DNA of 12,743 nucleotides from Perkinsus olseni (Eukaryota; Perkinsozoa; Perkinsida; Perkinsidae), in the NCBI GenBank assembly GCA_013115135.1, contig JABANP010000902.1, positions 1 to 12,743 of the forward strand. Direction: 5' to 3'. Shown here one piece after another: positions 1 through 8,100 of the stretch (its first letter is position 1; the number at the start of each line of letters is the position of its first letter). The notes beneath the pieces were generated by a model. The model saw only the letters and a program-made list of their open reading frames with translations, made no database searches and was not told where the DNA came from. The position numbers were made by a program, and so were the translations under genes.

Positions 1-27
1 AGAAGAAGAAGAAGAAGAAGAAGAAGA
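1..27 (+). repeat. AAG trinucleotide microsatellite
   Basis: About nine tandem AAG/GAA units at the window edge. They are in frame with the following exon and read as poly-lysine, so the repeat is probably coding. Its true length is cut by the window border. Confidence 0.8.
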
Positions 28-1048
28 GAACAAGCGAGGAGAGGGTTGACGCCAACTTTGCCTCCGCATTTCGTTATCGTTCTGATGACATGGATGTCGA
101 CATAATTCAGTTTACTTTTGATCGCACGCCGAAGCCAGGTCCTAGTAAGACGTGGTCCGACGAGGAGTACTCCCCTTTGTCTTATTATGGGAATATCCAG
201 CCTATCTTCACTTGCAAGGGAACAACTATGAGATTTGGTTCCCTGGAGCTGCTCCGTGAGAAATCCGACTTCCCGTTTGTGGAGTACATCGTTGGTGAGG
301 ACTGGGAGCTGGCATACTGGCAATCCTTCATCTACAAAGTGGGACAAGTGTGCGGCAAAGATCTGCACCCGGACGACTTCTTGTACATGCTTCATGCTAC
401 CCATAACAAGGTCGCAACTACGCTCGAGGGTGAATACATCGACCTCACTGTAACGTGAGCATGCTGTGCCACTGCGGCAGCTCAATTGTTGAGTGCGCGG
501 CAACGGCCTGTCTCATGAACGTTTTGCTCTTTGTTTCTTTGCAGCTTCGGTAGTGCTACCACAACAGGGCGATCTCGACATTACAAAGGTGAAACTCATC
601 TAAGCTCTGTGTTTTTTGAGAGCTCTGAGGTTCGAGCAGACTCAGAGAACTGTGAGTGCATCGAGTCGATGCCATCGACAGTCAATTGGTATGCTTACTA
701 TGACATTCATATCAAAACAATAATTCGTCATAGCGATAAGACACTGGCTAAAGTGATTCGTCATCAGCCAACACCAGTTTGTCTGGTTTCACCAGAGTCC
801 TTACACTTGTGCTGCGGGAGACTGAACTCATTGCACATGGTAGATTCCCGAGACTTCCTATCCACGGGTACACAAGGGAAGCAGCGGCTTCCTACACGCC
901 AATTTCCCCGGAGTTTTGGGAATGCATTCCTTGCAACCTATGCAAGAAGGAGCATCTGCCTTGGAAGAGAAATAAGTTTGTCTCTCGCGATTTGATGGAG
1001 AAAGAACCAAGAAAGAACCCCAAGAAATTCTACTCATCAAAATCCTAG
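1..1048 (+). CDS. 3' part of an unrecognised Lys-tract protein, three exons
   Basis: I do not recognise this protein. The frame is open from the window edge: a run of AAG codons (Lys tract, bases 3-26) leads straight into the exon, so the start lies outside and the ATG at 90 is probably internal. Inferred exons are <1-454, 545-688 and 778-1048. The introns are 455-544 (GTGAGC...TTTGCAG with a strong pyrimidine tract) and 689-777 (GTATGC...CCAG), 90 and 89 nt long. Both junctions keep phase and avoid the stops that end each exon frame on its own. Exon 1 is acidic and aromatic-rich. Exon 3 carries a small Cys cluster (CIPCNLC), then a very basic tail ending KNPKKFYSSKS before TAG. The tail could suit a nuclear or RNA-binding protein, but that is a guess. 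These introns are about twice as long as most others in the window. An alternative reading is three unrelated short ORFs, which I find less likely. Confidence 0.5.
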
Positions 1049-1167
1049 ATCTGCATGCAATTCCTGTCATAACTCATATGGTCCTCATATGATTAGGGGA
1101 ACCCCACTGGGGTCGATATCCACCTCTTGTCGGTCACAAAGTCGATCGATCTCCTCTCAACGGGAGC

Positions 1168-1293
1168 CTAACCCCCACTGAGCTTGGCTCTAGCCAACAT
1201 CACCCAATGATCGTCCAACTTAGCTGAATGTCGACGTTGGACTTCAAAATCACACACAATGATTGTTGGCACGTTTGACTTCCACAAGTCTTT
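1168..1293 (-). CDS. Possible terminal exon of an unrecognised minus-strand gene
   Basis: An open frame of 42 codons on the minus strand ends in TAG at 1170-1168. It contains protein-like sequence (SNVPTIIVCDFEVQRRHSAK) with a mix of hydrophobic and charged residues. It has no ATG at its start, and an AG (1290-1289) just inside its open edge could be a splice acceptor. It lies downstream of, and on the same strand as, the gene at 1474-1938, so it may be that gene's last exon. I could not find an in-phase donor that joins them cleanly. The stretch in between (1294-1473) also shows short protein-like runs (for example DSVFELFRAGFGLSAALQ near 1380-1440) that may be further exons or decayed coding sequence. 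Its 3' end faces the plus-strand gene ending at 1048. Confidence 0.3.
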   Translation of the reverse strand, partial: KDLWKSNVPTIIVCDFEVQRRHSAKLDDHWVMLARAKLSGG

Positions 1294-1473
1294 TTACGTT
1301 CGGACAGGTTTACTACAGCACCCTGTGATGCAGAGCGCTGCGACTCAGCGAAGCACATCCGAACAGCGGACGGGAGGTTACCGCTGCAAGGCAGCACTCA
1401 ACCCAAAGCCCGCTCGGAATAGCTCAAAAACTGAATCCCGGAGGAGGCTCGAAGGCCCGCCTTAGAATCGGAA

Positions 1474-1938
1474 CTATATGACCGGCCTCAATCGGGTGAC
1501 CATATAGTAAGAAGTAGGCCACCTGCAGACGAGCTCCGAAGCCAGGGGACTGGGAAGAGGGAATGATGGGTCGCTGGTACCATCCCGAGCTACCGCCAAG
1601 GCCCTGCAGCAGCCAAGTTCGACCACTGAGAATCCGAGTTTGCGGGTGAGTCGCTCATCGAAAGGGTCGAAGTCCAGCGAGCTGACCTCTTCACCCGAAC
1701 TCTCACATCTGCCACGCGACGGAGTTCACACAAAGGTAGAGCGTATGACTTACAGCCGCAGTGTTGATGGATCGACGAAAAGGAACTTGACGTCTCCGAG
1801 CTCTTTCTCGATCAGTGGTACCTGCTGCCCCAGTCGGCACACACCTCCCTGCAGGACGCATTTTGACGAACTTTTCCGTACCGGCTGGTCACCAACAGCG
1901 CACGGATGATGAATGAGATAATATTGATTAGTGATCAT
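1474..1938 (-). CDS. Unrecognised minus-strand gene, two exons visible
   Basis: Not recognised. Exon a runs from 1938 (ATG, uncertain) to 1754. A 45-nt intron follows at 1753-1709, with a textbook GTAAGT donor and a GGCAG acceptor. Exon b is 1708-1474. The splice is in phase: exon a ends with two bases of a codon and exon b supplies the third. Before splicing, exon a stops within the donor (CTG TAA). The joined product is about 140 residues, with protein-like segments such as ELGDVKFLFVDPSTLRL and EEVSSLDFDPFDERL. The stop at 1474 may be replaced by another splice leading to the exon near 1168-1293. The start sits only about 35 bp from a minisatellite, so the 5' part may have been lost or the true first exon may lie elsewhere. 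It is either a small real gene or a truncated remnant. Confidence 0.45.
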
Positions 1939-1954
1939 CTACTCAATAGATGAT
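1934..1954. other. Short hairpin-forming inverted repeat
   Basis: ATCATCT and AGATGAT (7-bp perfect arms) flank a 7-nt loop. It lies in AT-rich sequence between the minus-strand gene start at 1938 and the minisatellite. It could be a boundary structure or chance; no function is implied. Confidence 0.4.
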
Positions 1955-1971
1955 TATATATCGTGATAGAC

Positions 1972-2914
1972 TCTTTCGCGAGGAAGTCTAAGTTTAATAT
2001 TGTGTTTATCTATTGCGAGGAAGTCTAAGTTTAATATTGTGTTTATCTATTGCGAGGAAGTCTAAGTTTAATATTGTGTTTATCTATTGCGAGGAAGTCT
2101 AAGTTTAATATTGTGTTTATCTATTGCGAGGAAGTCTAAGTTTAATATTGTGTTTATCTATTGCGAGGAAGTCTAAGTTTAATATTGTGTTTATCTATTG
2201 CGAGGAAGTCTAAGTTTAATATTGTGTTTATCTATTGCGAGGAAGTCTAAGTTTAATATTGTGTTTATCTTTCGCGAGGAAGTCTAAGTTTAATATTGTG
2301 TTTATCTTTCGCGAGGAAGTCTAAGTTTAATATTGTGTTTATCTATTGCGAGGAAGTCTAAGTTTAATATTGTGTTTATCTTTCGCGAGGAAGTCTAAGT
2401 TTAATATTGTGTTTATCTATTGCGAGGAAGTCTAAGTTTAATATTGTGTTTTATCTATTGCGAGGAAGTCTAAGTTTAATATTGTGTTTATCTTTCGCGA
2501 GGAAGTCTAAGTTTAATATTGTGTTTATCTATTGCGAGGAAGTCTAAGTTTAATATTGTGTTTATCTATTGCGAGGAAGTCTAAGTTTAATATTGTGTTT
2601 ATCTATTGCGAGGAAGTCTAAGTTTAATATTGTGTTTATCTATTGCGAGGAAGTCTAAGTTTAATATTGTGTTTATCTATTGCGAGGAAGTCTAAGTTTA
2701 ATATTGTGTTTATCTATTGCGAGGAAGTCTAAGTTTAATATTGTGTTTATCTATTGCGAGGAAGTCTAAGTTTAATATTGTGTTTATCTATTGCGAGGAA
2801 GTCTAAGTTTAATATTGTGTTTATCTATTGCGAGGAAGTCTAAGTTTAATATTGTGTTTATCTATTGCGAGGAAGTCTAAGTTTAATATTGTGTTTATCT
2901 ATTGCGAGGAAGTC
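1972..2914. repeat. 37-bp minisatellite, 25 full units plus a partial unit
   Basis: The core GCGAGGAAGTCTAAG recurs every 37 bp from 1978 to 2904 (25 periods), followed by an 11-bp partial unit ending at 2914. Units are almost identical. One unit has an extra T (near 2450), so the last start is offset by one base. The only recurrent variant is TTTCGCG in place of TATTGCG at the 5' side of units 1, 9, 10, 12 and 15. The unit is about 30% G+C, well below the flanking genes. Since 37 is not a multiple of 3 and each unit carries TAA stops, it cannot encode a repeat protein. There are no unique spacers, so it is not CRISPR. It ends 10 bp from the stop codon of the minus-strand gene at 2925, so part of it may be transcribed as 3' UTR. 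Confidence 0.98.
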
Positions 2915-2924
2915 GATTGCTAGC

Positions 2925-4844
2925 TCAACTCCTAGCCACTCGACGGCAGACCCTCACAGCCTCGGCCGTCATTCTATCGATCTCCTCCAAAATCCGCTTG
3001 GTCGTCTGGGACACCACCGTCATCGCCTCTCGCGTCTCCAACAGCACCTGCCCAACCCCATTCACGTCGGTCTTGCGCTCAGCTGCCCTACTGTTATCAG
3101 CTGCCCTTCAGCATAGTCCGGATGCTGCAGCATTTCCTCGCCGAACATCTTTAGGAAGAGCCGAGTGCAGACTGGAGGCTGCGCTTGGACGCGAACCGAC
3201 AGGATTAAACTCATCCACGAAGACCGGCGACGCTGTAGAGTACGATGACAAGACGAACACAGAACGCCCTTGGTAGGCAGAAACATCTCGTGACACGTCG
3301 CCATAGTCATCAGCAGCATGCTTTCCAGCTGCGTCGTACTTCCACTTGAAGCACAGCCACCATCGAAGGGCTTCATCGATGACGCTCGTGTCATGCAACC
3401 CCACCTGAGGTCACCGGGAAATGCAACAGCGGGTGCTGCTGGACTCACCTCCATGCACTTGTCCCGTATGACGAGGAGATCCTCAGCCGTCATGATCGAC
3501 CGTCTCTTAGCGTTGAGGGCCGCCCACTGAGCTATCCGCTCCAAGTGGCTCTTCTCAAGATAGCGACCAAGCAACCGGACGAGTGCCCCGCAGTCCAGTC
3601 GCCTCGGAAGATCTGAGATCGCTCGCGTATCAACTGGAAGACTCCCTCACGCGTCCCACCGCCCGGCCAGCCTTTTATCCGCTCTAGCAAGGCCTGCTCT
3701 AGCAGCCGCTGCTGGTTGCGGAACTCACTGGGGGCGGCCTCTACCGCAGCCATCGTCTGGAGGACTCTCAGGAGGGAAGGTAAGGGCAAGGAGTCGCACA
3801 GGGATGCCTGATGACTGGCCAAAACCTGACGACGATAATTTCGTGGCGCGTGACGGAATCATGGCTGAGCTACGCTATTGAGAGTGATAACGAGGTCAGC
3901 GTTGTCAACCTGCTGTTGCCACTCCTGCGAGCGGGTCTCCACCAGCACCGTCGCTATTTGAGCAGCCTGCGACAGAAGACGATCCGGCACAAGAAGCAAG
4001 CCTCTCGAGGTCACCTGTATGAAGGTCATCGGCTGCACTCGGGATAACGTCGATAGAAGCAACAGGGACCATTCCCTATATGATAGGCTAGCCTCGCTCA
4101 GCAGCGACCACGCCACCACCTAGACCACCAAAGGTCGAAGATACCCTGCGCGTGGCACTGACCAGGTCTCCAGGGTTCATATCCTTCGCACGCCAGAGAA
4201 TTCTCCTGCAGGCTTTCGTACAGGCCGGGTCATCCGAGCCGAGGACCTCCATCGCTAGACGAGCTTCCTGTAGCGCAGTTTCGGTCCCGACGGTATCCTA
4301 CAACGTCGAGGACAGTGGAGCCCACGGCGAGGAGGGGGTCACCTCGTCTCGGTTCTCAGCAACCCACTCTGACAGGGCTGATTTCAGACTAGTGTCTGCT
4401 ACGTTCGACAGGGCCATCAGACGACCAACCTGCAACAGAGGAGCTACTAGGCCTTCGTAACGAAAAAGCGGAGCTCGGCACTAACTTCTCGGGTTCGAAC
4501 CCCAGCCCGAGCTTTTTTCCGTATTTTTTCGGGTACGTCAACCACGGGGCACGACACTTTCGGTTGGTAGAACGACGATTTCGTATTTATTATTCGACCA
4601 AAGATTCTTCTGAGGGCAGCGGGGCCTCCCGGCCTACCTCTAGCGCCTCTACCAGTCGGATGCTAGTCCGCCGCTTGACGAGGTCCAGAGTGCCATCGCT
4701 GACCTCCAGCCACCGTAGCGGCGAGATCTCCGACTCCCGAGAGAGCAACCGAGCAGCACGGAGCAGCTGGCGGCCTGATCGACCCTGTGCTTTGGCTGCC
4801 GACGGACCGAGGCCACCAGTGACCAGCAACGAGGGAGCTATCAT
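2925..4844 (-). CDS. Helix-rich protein of unknown function, nine exons, 469 aa
   Basis: Inferred exons: 4844-4638, 4429-4343, 4297-4163, 4119-3874, 3825-3651, 3612-3449, 3404-3219, 3178-3092, 3047-2925. All eight junctions are GT-AG and keep phase; seven introns are 38-48 nt and the first is 208 nt. The sum is 1410 nt, ending in TGA. The start is the ATG followed by IAPSLLVTGG, then an Arg/Ser/Ala-rich stretch low in acidic residues (AAKAQGRSGRQLLRAARLLS), resembling a mitochondrial presequence. The rest is Leu/Ala-rich amphipathic helix (for example NPGDLVVAWSLLSEASLSYR and LLRVLQTMAAVEAAPSEF), like alpha-solenoid organelle RNA-binding proteins of alveolates (HPR/RAP type). That assignment is inference only, and I see no RAP domain. 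The C-terminus is a likely coiled helix (TTKRILEEIDRMTAEAV). It ends 10 bp from the minisatellite and lies 288 bp downstream of the CLC gene on the same strand. Confidence 0.72.
4430..4637 (-). other. Long first intron of the nine-exon gene
   Basis: At 208 nt it is about five times longer than the other introns of this gene. It starts GTAGGC and ends CTCTGTTGCAG. Joining its flanks in phase 0 gives EALEVGRLMALSNVAD, which continues the helical pattern. It holds the tRNA-like hairpin at 4472-4518, which largely explains its size and suggests insertion of a small Pol III-type element. Confidence 0.65.
4472..4518 (+). repeat. tRNA-like hairpin with B-box and T-tract (relic)
   Basis: AGCTCGG (4472-4478) pairs perfectly with CCGAGCT (4507-4513), like an acceptor stem. 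Inside is GGTTCGAACCC (4492-4502), matching the Pol III B-box/T-loop consensus, and a TTTTTT tract (4513-4518) follows directly, like a Pol III terminator. The D and anticodon arms are absent: only 28 nt lie between the stem arms. It is therefore not a working tRNA gene. A tRNA-derived relic or short SINE-like element is the best reading; chance palindromy is the alternative. Confidence 0.35.
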
Positions 4845-5132
4845 TACACTGCCGATGATGAGGAATTGAACCAACACTGTGTAACGCAAGACGACGCTTC
4901 CGCGCAGCAAAAGATATTACTGTGACGAAGATGAGGCTGATGGGAGATTGAAAACAATAGGAGAGAATAGAAGACGTTAGCCTGGTGGCGCGTGGAAAGA
5001 TACTCCCATCAGACGACTGCAGAGGATTCACGGGTGGAGCTAATGAGCTCCATTGATATATAAAAGTTGAAAGATACCCTTCTTCACTGTGGTGGCGGTG
5101 CAAGATGAACAAAAATGAGACATTAGAATGGT
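4845..5132. other. Intergenic spacer between tandem minus-strand genes
   Basis: 288 bp separate the CLC stop (5133) from the ATG of the helical protein gene (4844). It should contain the CLC 3' end and the promoter of the next gene. A TATATAAAAG string occurs at 5057-5066, but on the plus strand, away from the gene it would need to serve. I see no other recognisable element. Confidence 0.5.
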
Positions 5133-8100
5133 TCATGACGTATTCTTAGAAGATACCGAGGTTGATGGGCTAGGGTCAGCCCCGGCTGCTGCTCCGACGC
5201 GCCTCGTGAAGCGATCGTCGTGGGCATCCGAGGGCGACTGTGGTGACGAGAGGTCCCCAGTGTACTCGCCGTGACGGGTGGCGCTGGTATCCTGGTTGGA
5301 GTCTGACCAAATAAACAGTGGTACGGGCATACACCCGTGGAAGTCTTACAGTTGAGGTTGAATGGAGGCTTCGTATCAGAGGGTGCACTGCTGCTGCTGT
5401 CCTCCCAGAGGACCGTGTCTATGGTGACTGGTGCCTCTATGTCTCCAGGTGGGGCCCATCGCTGCGAGTCCTCACCAATGGCTGCAGACGCAGAGTGTCC
5501 ATCGCTGCTCGGCTGGCTACTGGCGCCGTAGGACAACTGCCAATCCTCCGCCCAGGACCGCTGAGAAAAACTTTCGATTCACCGGCAGGAGTCCGAGTGG
5601 CCTACCGAGTAGGAGCCGGGCCTTGGCGGCGGCCGGTAGCTGCTGCCCCCCTGAGGCCTCCCTTCACCCCACTTGATCCGCTCCTCAGCGGAGGCATCGA
5701 AGCACTCCTAACAGACTGCGTCACAGGGCGGAGCGAAGCCCCAGAATCCTCACCTTTGTAACCACACCGACGAGGTTGTTCGTACCGGCCTGCGTGACGA
5801 ATACGGACTTGAGACGAAGCATAGTGAAGAGGTACTGCACTCTGGCCACTGGTAGCGTTTCCGGTACCACTACTGGAGACCAGTCCGTCGCCTTACCGAC
5901 TTTCGTGAGAAGACCTGAGTCACGCGCGACCTAGCGTTGTGGGGAGAGGTTGATAGCTTACTATCCAGCTCCAATGGTCTCAAGGACAGGATATCCCTAA
6001 CCTCGCTATCGGGCATGTCCTCAGGGATCTGACTCTCCTCGATAGCCTTCCGAACCTCGCTGATGATGTCGGACGCTGGCACCACACCTAACGAGTGGTG
6101 TATCGCTATCAGCACACACCAGCAGCAGCTTGCCTTTTAGATGCATCATTGTCCCATCTACGCCATAGCTGACGACAGGCACTTTATCGCAGCCCTTCGG
6201 GAGGCGCAATGCCGCATCGTAACCGTCGCTCAAGGAAGCATCCATACCTGCAAGAAAGCGACCACTGCACAGCTGTGGATATACCAGCAGGTTAAAGTCG
6301 TGCGGGTAGCATAAAATTGAGCATCAACCATCATGGCCCGTCGAAGCACCCAACCCACCATGCACGCTCTCAGCGATGCAGAAGCTGCGGTTAATTGGAA
6401 TAATAAGACCCCGGCACGTCTGATGGTATCTGCCACTCAGAAGGCAACTGGCGAGAAGAAGCCAACGCCCCGCCAGCTCACAAATCGCTCTTCCGAAGGT
6501 GAGGCAGATACGGCAAATTGCGGAGGTGCAGGAGGACGTCATAAATGGAGATGGTGAGCATAGCAGAGACAGTATACGATATCAGAGTGCCTCGAAAAGG
6601 GCGCTGGATGGACTGGCAGGCCTCTGGTGGCTACATAGGAGTATCGGTGTCATGTTGTGTATCTGGGCTGTGAGCTCGAAGGCTATCACTGCCACTGAGA
6701 CGGTCCTTGTAACCCCCGCGGTCACGGACACAGCACCTATCAGGGAGTACCTGATACCGACAAGGGAGGGATGGCCATGGTCGTGGTAGAGGGCACCTAC
6801 AAGGCTGGTGAGGCTAGGTCGGCATCAGGGAGGAGCTGATGCATGGCGACGCCGGTGAAGCGACCACAGAGCGCCCCAATGACGAAGGTGGGGGTGAAGA
6901 CACCAGCCGGTATAGAACCTGCGGAGGGTGGGAAAACTAACAGGGTTGGGTGATGATGAGCTGACTATCTCACAGCTGAGACTGAGGATGAAGGTCGCGC
7001 ACTTGACGCCGAGGAGCGCCTGAAAGGTGGCTGTGTCCGGTCTGATGGTGGTGGTCTATGCTCAGCCTACCGCCAATTCCCCCACGCTGTGCATGGTGTC
7101 ATTGTATTCACGAGAAGGATCGTCATCGGAGGCGAACAACAAAGTGAGGAGCTTCTTGTCGAGACGCTTAAGTATCGGCAACCTGCCTTCGCCATCCCTG
7201 CCCGAATCATTATAATGAACCCTCACCCACAGGAGATCCCGGCTATGGCGGAGACCACAGAAGCCGCCCAGAAGAATCGCCACACCGGCGGCAGCTTCGT
7301 GGTGTACCGATTGATGTAGCCGATGCAGTGCCTGGCGAGGAGGACTGGATAGGGAGAGTACTGGGAGAGGGCTTACACCAGCAATCCCGCCACGACACCA
7401 CAGACGGCGGCGAGGATACAGAAAATCGCCAACTCCCAGTGGAGCGACCAGTCCGGCATATCTTCGACTTCGAACAGGTCCACGAGGCCCTACCAACACG
7501 GACAGTCCAACCGTCAGCAGGAGCCTCGCCTCATTACGGATTCCCTGGTGACACGGTAGACCAGGACGCAACAGATGGAGGAATAGAAGGCCCTGGGCAG
7601 GTTAGAGACGAAGAAGTACACGGCTGTGACCTGAGGCACGGCAACAGTTCAATACACCGCTTCCAGATCCCCTTTCTAAACGCTAAATTCAACGTGCGCT
7701 CCTGAAAGTTCCATTCCCTATCCCATACTCAAGTCTCGCCGCCGCTGCAACTCACCTCCACAGCAAATATGACACCACCTACTGGAGCCCCGAAGGTGGC
7801 GGTTACACCCGTGCTGACGGCCACCGCTAGCAGCTGCAGGCGGAAGGTCTCATAGGTGTAGTATCTAGAGGTCGAGCTGGCAGATGACAGAATCACCAAA
7901 GGAGGCTACCGACGGAACTGCTTCTCGGGCAGGTATCTGCTGAGGGCATTGGCGATGCAGCCGGATATGTGTACCTTGTGGAGAACCATGGTCGAGATGA
8001 GATACTCGAGAAAGGCAGCTTACAAAGGGTCCCTCACTGCCGATAACCAGGCCAGCAGCCAGGCCGCAGCCCAGGCCGATCACCTTGGATATCAGAGTAC

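Noticed and set aside
1972..2914. CRISPR array
   Set aside because: Units are contiguous 37-bp copies with no unique spacers, and the surroundings are eukaryotic. It is a minisatellite.
2865..3276. Plus-strand ORFs running out of the minisatellite
   Set aside because: Their starts lie inside or at the edge of the repeat, and the rest is antisense to the last exons of the gene at 2925-4844.
3062..3574. Single 170-codon minus-strand protein
   Set aside because: It reads through several introns; only parts are coding, and the frames switch at GT-AG sites.
4564..4869. Plus-strand ORF
   Set aside because: Antisense to exon 1 of the nine-exon gene; low-complexity Arg/Ser content.
5318..5761. 147-codon plus-strand ORF
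   Set aside because: Antisense to the CLC tail exons, which have phase-consistent splice sites; its Arg/Ala/Pro composition is typical of a shadow frame.
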